From assembly GCA_025201375.1 (NCBI GenBank), contig JAIWZP010000014.1, forward strand, positions 310,001 to 374,000: 64,000 nucleotides of DNA. Reading direction: 5' to 3'. This document shows positions 24,283 to 38,700 of the stretch, piece by piece. The first letter of the stretch is position 1; each line of letters opens with the position of its first letter. The notes under the pieces were generated by a model. It had not been told where the DNA came from and searched no databases. It was given only the letters and a program-made list of their open reading frames with translations. Source of the stretch: Gongronella butleri. Taxonomy: Eukaryota; Mucoromycota; Mucoromycetes; Mucorales; Cunninghamellaceae. Both the position numbers and the translations under genes were made by a program.

Positions 24283-26704
24283 ATGGACGACAAGAAGAGC
24301 GACCTGATCAAGCACCAGCTAGACAGCTTGCCGTCGCCGCCGTCCGTTGCGGCGACGCTGTTGTCTGACTCGCTTTTCCCGCCGCGCAAAAAGTACGAGA
24401 ATGAGCAAGAAAGCGGCAGCACGGACGACGACGACGCCAAGGAGAAAAAAGAGGATCCTCTTGCGACGCAGGTGTGGCGCTTGTACACCAAGGCCAAGGA
24501 CACGTTGCCCAATGGCTCGCGACTCGAGAATTTGACGTGGCGCATGATGGCCATGACATTGAAAAAGAAAAAGGAGGACGAGGAGAGGCAAATGGCGCAA
24601 TCCGCTGCATTGGAAGAAGATGAGGATGAGGAGATGCCGCCCGCGTCGCCACCACCACCCGATGATACAACCACCATGCTATCGTCGTCGGCGCCTCCTT
24701 ACACTGAAGCCGATTACATGGCTGCTGCCGTCAAAAACAAGAATGTCCTCGTCTACGGCAGTGCACGCGCATCGTCGCCGCATCATCATCCATCTTTGTA
24801 TTCCTATCCTTACGCCGATCAGCAGCATGCCCATGAGGAACAAGTAAGTGAAGCGAGCAAACCAGAAATCGCGATGAAATGTTAAGAAAAAAAATGAAAA
24901 ATGAAAAAAACGAGCTCCAATTCTTAATTTTTTTTTGGATTTCTCATCGTTCGTTTACTTTTTTTCGATTTAGCACGCGCCGTTGTTTGCGGGCGGCAGC
25001 ATCACGATCCCTGTTGATCTACCGACCGACTCGGATATGGACGAGGATGAGGACGATTTCGACCAGCAGGACTTTCGCATGTCGTTCCAGCCCTCGTCGT
25101 TGCCGCCGACGACGGCCACGTCACTGTTTAGCTCGCACGCACCTGCATCGTCTGTTTCTTCTTCTTCTTCCATGACCGCCGCAGCACCTGCGCTCTTTCC
25201 GCGCCTCGGGTACACGGACGAGCCTGCATCGCCCTCACACACCACGATGGCCACGTCGTCGGCGTCCATTCAGGCACAACAAACGACGCCCAATCATCCG
25301 GGCGCACTTAGCTTTGAGGCCCTTTTCAATATGTTTTCGTCGAATTCGCAACAAACAACGACCGAGGACGCGCCGCTGCCGCCGCACCCCTTGCAGCAGG
25401 AAGCAGCAGGGCCAGCATCAACACGAGAAGCAGCATCAGGGGCACCAATGACCCCCATTGCCCCGCCCAAACAGCAAAAAGCAGGAAAAGATACCTCAGC
25501 CATGGTGAAAAAGGAGCGGCTCAAGGCGACGGGCAAGGACGATCGAAAAGAAACGACGCAATGCACGAATTGCGGCACGTCCACGACACCGTTGTGGCGA
25601 CGTAATCCGGAGGGCGAGCCTTTGTGCAATGCATGTGGCCTATTTTTGAAATTGCACGGCGTGGTGCGCCCGCTAAGCCTAAAGACCGATGTGATCAAGA
25701 AACGCAATCGTGGCGGCAGTACGGCGGCTGCTGGTGTTGCCGTGACCAACTTGACGACCAATACGGATAATAATAACAATCAAGAGGAATCGACGGAATC
25801 GGCGTCTTCGTCGGGTGGAAGGGGCGTCAAGGGCAAGACATCGACTTTTATGGCGACGCCCGTTCGGCGGACAGGCTCCATGCAGGCCACTCGTGTTTCC
25901 AAGCCCATGGTGCCCATCTCCATGGCCCCAATGACTCAAACCATGGCGAATCCACCACCCCAATCCGCCCCCAATGCAACCGCTTCGTCCGTTGCACGGT
26001 CCGCTCCCACGTCCATTGCCCCCGCACCCCACCCGCCATCAAGTATACCTATCCACAGACCAATTCGCTCTTCTCTCACGAAGCGTCCACGCCGCCAATC
26101 GCTAAATGATGAAAACGACGACGATCCCTATGCCATGACCGCCTCGTCCTCGGCCCTGTACCCTCACTCGGCCTCGCTCAACTCGCTCCATGCCGGAAAC
26201 ATGATGCATCTTGCTCATGCCCAAGCTCAGCAACACGCACATGCCCATCAACAACATCAACAGCATCAACAACACCAACATCACCAAGCTGCTGCCGCTG
26301 CCGCTGCCGCTGCTTCTGTTTCTGCTTCTGCTTCTGCTTCTGCTGGTCCATTGCACACCGTCGGAAGCGCGCCCAATTTGTCGTTACTCGGCATGATGGC
26401 CACCTCTTCTTCAAATTCAGCCTCACCCGCCGCCATCTCGTCCCAGCAGCACGCTGCACGCCTCGATCTGCTCGTGCAGCAGCATCCGTCCCTGCTGCAG
26501 CTGTCCCCTGATCAATTGCAGCAGCTGATCATCCTGCAGCAGGCCGCACAAATGGCCCAATCGTCGTCGCAAACTCAACAACCACCACCATCACAACCAT
26601 CCTCTCTCTTGCACCAACAACAGGCATCACAGCACCAGGGCAACATGAATAGCATGACCATCAGCCACCACCATCCCTCGACTTACGATATGGAGCGTGA
26701 TTGA
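24283..26704 (+). CDS. areA: AreA/Nit2/Gaf1-type GATA transcription factor
   Basis: Two exons, 24283-24843 and 24974-26704, 763 residues. Residues about 62-96 ([11 protein letters not shown] core) are the DUF1752 region found at the N-terminus of fungal nitrogen GATA activators. A single fungal-type GATA zinc finger lies at about residues 383-408: [14 protein letters not shown] then CNACG, a C-x2-C-x17-C-x2-C layout, followed by [17 protein letters not shown] and a basic tail KKRNR. These two features together are diagnostic for AreA/Nit2/Gln3/Gaf1 proteins, which activate genes for secondary nitrogen sources and are controlled by nitrogen status and TOR. The C-terminal 300 residues are low-complexity His/Gln/Ala/Ser (for example 26220-26350), a likely disordered activation region. 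The family role is established; the target set in this organism is not visible. Confidence 0.95.
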
Positions 26705-27103
26705 GCCCGCCCCGCCCCCCTTTTTTTTATATTTTGTAGATGCCCCCGTTCCAATCCTTTTTTTTTTCTTTTTTTTTGTCTCCACTCTTGTTCCCCCCCC
26801 TCCCTCTCTTACTTTTATTTAAGGCGAATTGCCATCCCTTCGTTGTATATAAATACCCCGTTTGCCCCCCACTCTCTCATGTACCTGCACAAATAATAAA
26901 AAAAAAAATCAAAACATTTTTTTTTTGAAAATTCGAAAAACGGCGCGCAATGCATGGCGCGTTTTGCCATATTAGGAGCACGTGTTGAAAGCAACAAATC
27001 AAAAATGTCTTTATTATTAGCGATGATGGGAAGGGGGGATGAGAGATGCATGTGAGAAAAAAGAAAAAAAAAGAGGGAAATAAAATATATATATATATAT
27101 ATC
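26705..27103. other. Convergent 3' ends, no gene
   Basis: 400 bp between the convergent GATA and DBP4 genes. It is rich in T and A runs with AATAAA-like words, and a (TA)n run near 27088-27102 borders the DBP4 stop. Nothing else is seen. Confidence 0.5.
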
Positions 27104-29759
27104 TTAGCGGCCGCCAGCCAGCAGCTTGAGAGCCAATGCTTCCTGGTCCTCGAGCGTGTCGGGCGCGTCCACTTGAAGCACGCGTTTCTTGCGCTTGGCC
27201 GTTTCCTCATCGTCCTCGGCCTGTTGGAACCATTTGCGCTTGTGCGCAGGCTTTTGTTCTTCTTCGTCTTCGCTCGCAGAGCTGCCAGAGACAGACATTT
27301 CCTCGTCCTCTTCCTCTTCAGAGTCGCTCATGTCGTCCTCATCGCCGCTCATGGCCATGCCGCGCTCTTCGAGCTCGCGCTGCTTGCGCTTCAGCTTCTT
27401 CTCGGCACGCTTCTGCTTGGCAAGCACCTTGTCATCCACATCGGCCTTCTTCATCAGCTCGCCATGCTTGGCAACAAAGGCCGCCTGCTGCGTCTTGGCG
27501 TCACCGGCCTTTAGGAATTCCGCCTCGTCAATCATTTCGTACAATTGATGGGGCATGCCCTCCTCGTCAAACACGAGCTTCTCGCCCTTGGGTCCGCGCT
27601 TCGCACGTTCCTTTTTGGTCATGGCCGCCTTTTTCTTGGATAGGTTCTCCACCTTGGTATCGTCCATATTGTCTTCCGAGTCGCTCGACAATTCGTGGTT
27701 CACGCGACCCAACGTCATAAAGTCGTCGTCACTGTCGTCACCGTCGCCTTGGCCCATCCCATTGTCATTGCCATAGTCAACCAGCTTGCTAAAGTGCTCC
27801 GACAACACATTCTGGTTGCGTCGTGCCACCTGCCGATCATGCTTGGTCTTGACCTCCTTGGACGCCACCACCGTTTCTTCTTTTTCGGCAGCAGCAGCCG
27901 CAGCCGCAGCCTCCGCTTCCTTCTTCTTCTTTTGCTGCTCCGCCTTTTGCACAAATTTGATCTTGGGCGTACCAGCAAGACCGAGCGACGTCGCATACGC
28001 TTCGGCAGGCAATTCGTCCACCTTGAAGATCGCCTTGTTGCGCTGCAGGTATATGGACCGCATGTAGGCCACAAATGCCTATAGAGGGAGAGAGAGAGAC
28101 ATGGATGAGCTCAAGTTCGTTCCAATTTCGTTCCCAATTCGTTTCAATTCTTATCCCATCCTCTCCAATTCTTTCCAATTCCGTTCCAATTCTTTCCACT
28201 GCCTCTTCCCGTTCCAAAACTTACTCGTTGGCCAAGGTATTTGATCTCGGGATCCTGGAAACAGTAGCTCTGGAGCTGCGTGCGGATGGACTGCTGCTTG
28301 TTGGCCTTGATTTTGATCTCGTCAATGGGCACCTTTTTGGCCGTGAGCTCCGCCAGCATCGCGTCCTTTTCCGACGGCAGCAGCATCAGCAGCGAATGGC
28401 CCTCGGACTCGAAGCGTGCCGTGCGGCCAGCGCGGTGAATGTACGTCGACGCGTCGTCGGGGCAGTCCAATTGCACCACCCAGTCCACGGCCGGGAAATC
28501 AAGACCGCGCGCAGCAATGTCCGTACAAAACAGCACCGCGTGCTCGGCCTGCCCAAACTTGCGGAAAATGTCCACGCGCTTCGTCTGCTTTTGCTTGCCG
28601 TGCAGCGCCATCAGCGGAATACCAGGCTGCAGCTTACAAAACGACTCAAACACGAACCGCGTCTGCTTGCAGCACGACAAAAACACAATCACCTTGCTTT
28701 TCAAGTGCGTCTTGATGAACGAGAACAAAATGTCAAGCTTGTCGGGCAATTCACACACCAAATAATGCTGAGACAGCTTTTGCGGCGTGCTGTGCTCCGC
28801 CTGCTCGTGCACCGCAACGTATTCAGGGTCCTTGAGCGACAAACGCACCAAATCCTTGACAGACCGCGATTGCGTCGCGCTAAACAGCAACGTCTGACGC
28901 TCACGCGGCAAATTCTCCAGAATCGCATTGATCGTGCGGCTAAAGCCCATGTCCATCAGCCGATCCGCCTCATCCAACACTAATTTTTTTTTAAGAAAAA
29001 AAAAAGGTGTCAATGGACTGAAAATTTATCGTTCCTTGGTTTTTTTTCTTCTTTTTCTTCCTTTTTCTTCTTTTTTCTTCTTTTTTTTTTTCTTTCGTGT
29101 CTTACCCAGCATCTGCAATTGGTCGCAATTAAAGCCGACAGTCTGGTCCATGTGCTGCAAGAGTCGTCCTGGCGTCGAAACGAGAATATTCATGCGGTTG
29201 ATGCGTTCCTGCTCAATCTGCTTGTCCTTGCCGCCAATGATCAGGCCGGCCGACAGCGAGTGCGTGCGGCCGATCTTGCGCAGCACCTCAAAGATTTGCA
29301 CCGCAAGCTCGCGCGTCGGCGAGATGATCAATGCACCGAGCCCGTCGCTCATGTTCCATTGCTGGCGGTACAGGCGCTCCAGCACAGGGATAAGGAACGC
29401 AAGCGTCTTGCCGCTGCCCGTCTTGGCCGCACCAAGCACGTCGCGCTTCGCAAGCGCCAACGGCACAGCCTTGCGCTGGATCTCCGTCAACTGCGAAAAG
29501 TTCGCCTGCTTCAGCCCGTCCTTGGTCTTTTGCGTCAAGGGCAAGTCATCAAAGTATTTGACATCGGCAAACACTTTCTGGAAAACACAAAATAAAGAGG
29601 TGAGTGGGCTCGTTTTTAGCACTTTTTTGCTCATTTTCGTACCAAATCGGCCAACTTGGCCTCGACAGCCTTTAGCTCCTCCTTTTCGTTCTTGCGGCGC
29701 ACATGGCGCGCCTTTTCCTTGCGTGGAGCCTGCTGCTGCACCTTTTTATGCGCTGCCAT
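27104..29759 (-). CDS. DBP4: ATP-dependent RNA helicase Dbp4 (DDX10 family)
   Basis: Four exons on the minus strand: 29759-29643, 29577-29106, 28979-28225 and 28078-27104; 772 residues, the usual length for Dbp4/Hca4. All DEAD-box motifs are present in order: Q motif with [47 protein letters not shown] and HRAGRTAR. The last exon starts [18 protein letters not shown], the post-helicase block typical of Dbp4/DDX10, and ends in a long Lys/Glu-rich, coiled-coil-like tail. Dbp4 is a nucleolar helicase for early 18S rRNA processing that helps release U14 snoRNA from pre-rRNA. The intron before the DEAD motif (28980-29105) has A-tracts after its donor and T-tracts before its acceptor. Confidence 0.96.
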
Positions 29760-30563
29760 GGTGAATGTGTATAAGAAATAAAATGGAAAAAGTAAAAAAG
29801 AAAGGGCAGAAAAAAAAAAAAAAAAAAGCGCAGCGGGCGGCCCTTTTTAAGGCAACGACCCGGGCCAAGCCACATGCACCGGAAATCATGCGTGCGTATT
29901 AAATTCAGCAATGGGACAGCGGCTCGGATTTTGCCTGTCATCTTGAACGTCGATTTTAAGACATTTACAAGAACGTGCACCGTTTTTTCAAGGAGGCAGA
30001 CGCCTATCAAAGGTGCACAGAACCCAAAAGTATGGACCAACAGGGACTCCACGCCTCAATGACTTTAGAGAGGGAAAAATGGATATTTTTGGCTCTTGAT
30101 GAAAGCACAGTACCCATTTGGCCCCGTTTACATGAAATGCTCAAGATTCTGAAAGAATTCATGGGGAGCCCTGGGCAAGCAAGTGATGTTATACAGTTGT
30201 AGCTTTTGAATGATGCCAGTTATACTATTGAATGCTATGGTTTAGAGCGAGCTAAATATACAAAATCAGCAAATACATCCATTTTTCGTTCAAGAGCGTT
30301 TAGAAACAATCATTTAACTGGCCCTCGCTTGCCAGGAAAATCAAGGACGCGTCAAGCTTTCGCTCATGACCCACAAGGTCGCTTTGATGACGTATCATAC
30401 AAGAACAAAATGGAAACCTGGCAAAAAATCATGAATGAAACCACCATCGGTTTGACCGAGAGGGCTCGGGCTCGAACGATTCCCTGCTGCGTGCTTATTC
30501 TCTTATTTGATTCAGCAGAATTAATTGATGCTTGCTGGGTAAACTTTGAAAAGATTCCATTTT

Positions 30564-30599
<36 letters not shown>

Positions 30600-31124
30600 C
30601 CATTTCCGCCTCATTTTTGTCAACGACTTGCCTTGCAAGTTGAACCCCATCTACAATTAGGCATTTGAATCAACTTGGCCTTATTTGATCTCCATGTTGT
30701 TCTGGCCCTCGGCATTGTTGCAAGCGTGAACAGTGTCTTTTCTTCTGCTTAAAAAAAATCAGTTTGTAAACATCTAAGAAAACGCACAAAAAAACGAATT
30801 TTATACGTTGATCTCCGTGCATTTTAATCTCAGTGGAGGGGTAAATTGCGTGGGCGGAGCAAAAAAAAAAAAAAAAAAAATACGCGTGGCTGGAGCAATT
30901 TCAGCAACTCCGTTTTTTTGCTCTTGCTGGCTCTGCCAATTCTCTCCACCGACTATTTGATCAAAAATGGATTGTCATCTGAACAAGGTATCTTTTTTAT
31001 TTTTAAACATTAATCTATCATTGGGACGTTGCGTGTGTTGTGGTGGAAAGTGCAAAAAAAAAGAAGAAACAAAGGGGGGGGTGATTGAGAATGGGATTTG
31101 ATTGAGTGTGCATGGAAAGGGGTT
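29760..31124. other. Intergenic region with possible transposase relic
   Basis: 1.37 kb. It starts with the A/T-rich DBP4 leader, including a TTTTTAA element near 29843. The middle (29.9-30.76 kb) holds broken ORFs listed separately. Poly(A) runs of 28 nt (about 30565) and 20 nt (about 30861) are present. No intact gene is seen. Confidence 0.4.
29975..30760 (+). pseudogene. Possible decayed hAT-type transposase fragment
   Basis: Two adjoining ORFs (29975-30202 and 30206-30643) share one frame separated by a single TAG stop. Farther on, near 30690-30755, a different frame reads LALGIVASVNSVFSSA, which resembles the C-terminal dimerisation end of hAT transposases (the ..S..ERVFS pattern). The upstream segment with W..L.EML.IL.EF is also compatible with hAT proteins. 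Stops, frame changes and a poly(A) run interrupt it. The match is weak and the call is tentative. Confidence 0.25.
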
Positions 31125-34535
<3,411 letters not shown>

Positions 34536-34777
34536 GACGGTGCAACCAAAGGCAGGGTGATGAAGAACAGAAGAAAAGGAAAGAAAAAAAAAAAGGGCGA
34601 ACAAGAGGGAAAAAAAGAAGCAAAAGAAAGAAAATGCAATCAGGCCGAGAACGTGGACGCAAATCATCATTTCGCCAGGCCCCGCACAAAAACACCGCCG
34701 ATCCCTTTTTAAGTCTTTTTTCTTTTGTTTCCCAGTTTTTCCCCTTTTATTTTTATTTTTTTTTTTTTTTTACAACG
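34536..34777. promoter_or_regulatory. Bidirectional PMR1/THI6 promoter region
   Basis: 242 bp between divergent starts. A TTTTTTAAG element lies near 34706, and T-rich tracts face each start codon on its own strand. No clear thiamine-responsive element or TPP riboswitch is visible in this leader. Confidence 0.5.
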
Positions 34778-36448
34778 ATGCCTGGTCCCAAAGAGGTCGA
34801 CTACAGCCTGTACCTGGTGACAGACAGCACTCTTGTGCCCCAGGGTGAGACGCTTCTTGCACAAGTTGAAAAGGCGCTGCAGGGTGGCGCCACTATTGTC
34901 CAGCTGCGCGAAAAGGACCTTGACACTGGCGACTTTATCAAAGGGGCCAAGCAAATCAAGCAATTGACCGACGCATACAATGTCCCGCTGCTCATCAATG
35001 ATCGCGTTGATGTGGCTTTGGCCGTCGATGCTGACGGTGTGCACATTGGTCAAGATGACATGCCGCTTGCCACGGCGCGCAAGATGCTCGGCCACGACAA
35101 GATCATTGGCGTGTCTTGCAACAATGCCCAAGAGGCCAAAGAGGCCATTCAAGGTGGTGCTGATTATCTTGGCATTGGCGCCGTCTGGTTCACCTCCACA
35201 AAGAACCTTACCAAGCAACCCCTCGGCATCCAGGGCATCCAAGGTAACATCAATGTCCACGGCAAAAAAAAAAAAAAAAGAGAGAGAGAGACAGACAGAG
35301 AGAAGTGGAAAAAAGAAAAAAAAGAGCAGCACAGTCAGTCACGAGATCATCGCGCTCACGTCTTTTTGTTAGGCATTTTAAAGTCGATCGCGTCGCGACC
35401 AATCCCTGCGGTGGCCATTGGAGGCATCAATCTGACCAATGCGGAGCAATTGCTTGTTGAATCGCGTCACGAGGATGTGCATCTCGCGGGCTTGGCCATT
35501 GTGTCCGCCATCATCGCTGCCAACGATCCCAAAGCCGTTTGCGAGAGTTTCTCCGACATTTTGACGCGCAGCATACCCAGACAGGGGTCCCAGCGCCAAT
35601 CCGCAGAGTACATCCTTGCCCACCTGCCGAGGGCTGTGTCCTTGCTCCGTTCCGCCACCCCCATGATCCACCACATCACAAGTAACTCCTTAAAAAATGC
35701 CTCCTGGATCATGTCTGTGCTCAACTCTCTCCCTTTTTTTTTGTCTCCTTCAATTAGACAATGTCGTCATCAATGACAATGCCAATGCGACGCTGGCCGT
35801 GGGTAAGCACACATACATTCACACATGTGCCCCTTTATATAGAGGTCTCATTTGAATTGTCTTTTTTTTCTAGGCGCGTCGCCCATCATGTCACAGAACC
35901 GCGACGAATTGGACGAGCTTGCGGCCGTGAACGGCGCCATGGTGCTGAACATGGGCACGCTCAACGATATTGAGATGATGATCATGGCTGCCAAGGCCAA
36001 TCACCGCCACGGCAATCCCGTCGTCCTGGACCCTGTTGGCGGCGGCGCCACCACCTTCCGCAAACAAGTCGTCCAGCGCTTCCTGACCGAGGCCCCGCTC
36101 ACCATCATCAAAGGCAATGGTGGCGAAATCCTCTCCATGGCCAACCGTGGCGGCCGCTCGCGCGGCGTGGATTCCCTCGGCAACGTCGACGAGACCACCG
36201 CAAAGGATGCCGTCCAATCGCTCGCCAAAAAGCACGGTAAGATGACAAAAGACGCGCTTGCAGTGTCCATGCGTTGCTCACCTTGTTTTTCTATTTTTGG
36301 CATAGGATGCATCGTGGCCATGACCGGCCCTATTGACTACATCTCGGACGGAACGCGTACTTTTGCCATTGAAAATGGCGTTCCCATGCTCGCCAACATC
36401 ACCGGCAGCGGATGCATGGTCACGTCCATCGTCGCTTGCTTTGCTTCT

Positions 36449-36492
<44 letters not shown>

Positions 36493-36798
36493 CTATCAGG
36501 GGCAATGATTCACATATTTTCTCTCTTTTTTGTATACCAGTTGGCCGAAATGACTATCTTTGCGCGACCGTAATTGCGTAAGTAACCTTTGCCTTGGGAA
36601 TGGAGCTAGATCTGACCATCCCTTCTTCCATTTTCATCTAGGATTTTGCTCGTGAACATTGCCGGTGAAATGGCGATGCAACGCGGCAATGTGCGCGGCC
36701 CAGGCACATTCCGCTCCGCCCTCATTGACGAGCTGTACATCCTTACGCAGGAACCGAAGCTGCTGGTTGAAAAGGCGCGCATCAAGTACCTTGATTAA
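34778..36798 (+). CDS. THI6: Bifunctional thiamine-phosphate synthase / hydroxyethylthiazole kinase
   Basis: Seven exons: 34778-35243, 35373-35681, 35758-35802, 35874-36236, 36306-36449, 36541-36577 and 36642-36798; 506 residues, close to yeast Thi6. The N-terminal half is the TIM-barrel thiamine-phosphate synthase: YLVTD, QLREKDLDTGDF, LLINDRVDVALAVDADGVHIGQDD and AIGGI. The C-terminal half is the thiazole kinase: ASPIMSQNRDELDE, VVLDPVGGGATTFRK, IIKGNGGEI, ITGSGCMVT with the anion-hole Gly-Ser-Gly-Cys, then NIAGEMA. The enzyme phosphorylates hydroxyethylthiazole and couples it to the pyrimidine pyrophosphate to make thiamine phosphate. The fusion is typical of fungi. The intron at 36450-36540 contains a poly(A) run of nearly 40 nt right after its donor. 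Confidence 0.96.
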
Positions 36799-37492
36799 AA
36801 AAAACACAATCCACTAGACACAATAAATGCACGATTTAAAATAAAAAATGGAATTTTCGCCACATTTTCTCGCAGAAGCGTGTGCCCCTGATGCACCACG
36901 GCTGCGCCGATGTAAATTCTTGTTTCTTTTTCGTGAAATGGTCACTTTTGCACAGTATGACATGCTGTACCTACTGTACGTACGCACCAACACGCGATGC
37001 GGGCTTTAAAACAACACGCGATTTTCGGGTTTGCACACTTTGCTTGTAAATACAGTAATGCGAGCTAAATTTCTTACATGATCACTCGCTTTAAACCCCG
37101 CTCGTATTCAAACTCCGACTTCCTCTTCTTTTGAACGTCCGCACCAAACACCAAGCAGTATTTACAGTAAGAAAAACAGGAAGATTTGTCAAAAATGGTA
37201 AAAAAATGCCATTTTTGAATTATTGAATGGTCGTGGTTTCATCAAATGGCACAGCAAGCGTTACTCGTCGAGCTTCCATATGGTTAGCAAATCATAATTT
37301 GTTTGAGGCATTCAATCCTTGTGAATTTGCCTTCAAAATCGCAAAAAGTGCAAAAAAAAAAGCTTAATGTCACAAGAGGGACTCGAACCACAGGCCCGCA
37401 GCCAAAAATTAACCAACCATGCATTCAAAATTTTCGCCTACGACACATTTCATGCGCAACTTTTTGCAAAAAAAAAATTGCAAAAAAAAGAT
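36799..37492. other. Intergenic region, no gene
   Basis: THI6 3' flank, then AT-rich sequence with heptamers at 36972, 37051 and 37163. A fragment at about 37370-37450 has a T-loop-like GGTTCGAGTCC on the minus strand but does not fold as a tRNA. Confidence 0.4.
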
Positions 37493-37563
37493 AGCTTGGC
37501 GTGGTTTCGATCCACGGACCTATGGGTTATGAGCCCATCGCTCTGCCTCTGAGCTACCAAGCT
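37493..37563 (-). tRNA. tRNA-Met (CAT)
   Basis: Read on the minus strand, 71 nt form a full cloverleaf: acceptor AGCTTGG with CCAAGCT, D stem GCTC/GAGC, anticodon stem ATGGG/CCCAT with loop CTCATAA (anticodon CAT), and T stem CGTGG/CCACG with loop ATCGAAA. All stems pair completely. No intron is present. The D loop and T loop resemble an elongator rather than an initiator tRNA, judged only from the stems seen. Confidence 0.93.
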
Positions 37564-37973
37564 CTTTTTGAAAAGTCGGAAGACCAGATCACCATTACCT
37601 AATCGATCATATCGAATTTCATACCGATAAGCATCAGAATCGCGAGCCGAACATGAAAATCGGACTTGAAAGTGGCGCAGAGCAATTTTAAAGCCAGATT
37701 CGGATCTCAGCGCTCCTTAAAACGCGTTTCTACTAGCATGACGGGTATCATTCGAAAGCGACGGAGTTGCAAATTCACATGTTATATTCGTTTCTCCGAT
37801 TTAAACTCCGGTTTTTTCGATTTTGCAAAGAGAAACAATTAAAGTTGTACAATTTACTGACAGTAGATTTCACTGCGAAGTTGTTGGTAATAAAAAGACA
37901 AAACGAGTGCTGCTGCACGGTGTCATAGTAGCTACCGATAGTAGGCAAGCGACGACGAACTCTGATCTCCGTA

Positions 37974-38162
37974 CTACTGTATGTTCGTGCGTGTGTCAGG
38001 CGCACGCGTTTGCTGGACCTCGGGCGTCACGACCGGGGACAATGCAGGCGCGGAGGCTGGCGTGGAGACATCGACTTCAATGCCCAGTTCGAGCAATTCC
38101 TCGTCAAGCGAGGAAATGCTCTCACGGCGCTGTCGATGTCTCGGCGAGGGGCTGTGGTGCAT
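37974..38162 (-). CDS. Small uncharacterised protein (62 aa)
   Basis: A single ORF starting MHHSPSPRHRQRRESISSL and continuing with DEELLELGIEVDVS, then a Pro/Ala/Thr-rich end. Upstream on the minus strand are a long pyrimidine-rich leader and a CCATTTAAGC element, the same promoter look as neighbouring genes. The acidic-hydrophobic stretch after a basic Ser-rich start looks like a short regulatory or phospho-peptide. No family is recognised. The stop codon lies within a TACTGTA heptamer (37975), so the 3' end may have been altered by a transposon footprint. Confidence 0.45.
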   Translation of the reverse strand: MHHSPSPRHRQRRESISSLDEELLELGIEVDVSTPASAPALSPVVTPEVQQTRAPDTRTNIQ

Positions 38163-38700
38163 GATTTCGGACAATATGTTTTATTGGCAAGAAAGGGACA
38201 GGGGACGGTGCGGCGAACAGGGAAATGATCAGGTAAAGAAAAAAGGAAAAAAAGGGGCGGGAAAGGGGAAGCGGCTGCTTAAATGGGCAGCCGATGATGG
38301 GGATTGCCCAGTCGGGCTTCCAAAAGTGTCAGCGGCGGAAGCTGGGTGGGCAATTCCCAAAAAAAAAGAAAAGAGGGCGCGGCCAAAGGAGTGGGGCACG
38401 CGCGAGACAACAAGACAAGGAAAGGCATTCATGGGCGGCAAGCCAGAAAGGGGCAGAAAGACAAGGCAAGGCGGATGGTCATGGTGGAGTGAGGAGCGAG
38501 TGGGATGAGGAAGCGAGCGATGTACGCAAAAGAAAAAAAAAGGAAAAAGGGTCAAAAGGCGTGGCACATATCGGGAACGCGAGGCGGATCCTGACAGCGT
38601 GTTTGGAGAAAAATCGAACTGTCGACATGAGCCGAGAAAATGCCAAATTTGGCCTACCGTATTTTGCATTTACCGTATCTGGTCATCTGCATGGTTGACC
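38163..38700. promoter_or_regulatory. Leader/upstream region of the small minus-strand gene
   Basis: Purine-rich on the plus strand, hence pyrimidine-rich in the sense of the 62-aa ORF. It contains the TTTAAG element near 38279 and two TACCGTA words near 38648 and 38671. The plus-strand ORFs here are Gly/Lys/Arg low-complexity shadows. Confidence 0.35.

Noticed and set aside
37370..37450. tRNA-like sequence with GGTTCGAGTCC on the minus strand
   Set aside because: The T stem does not pair and no acceptor or anticodon stem can be formed; at best a tRNA relic.
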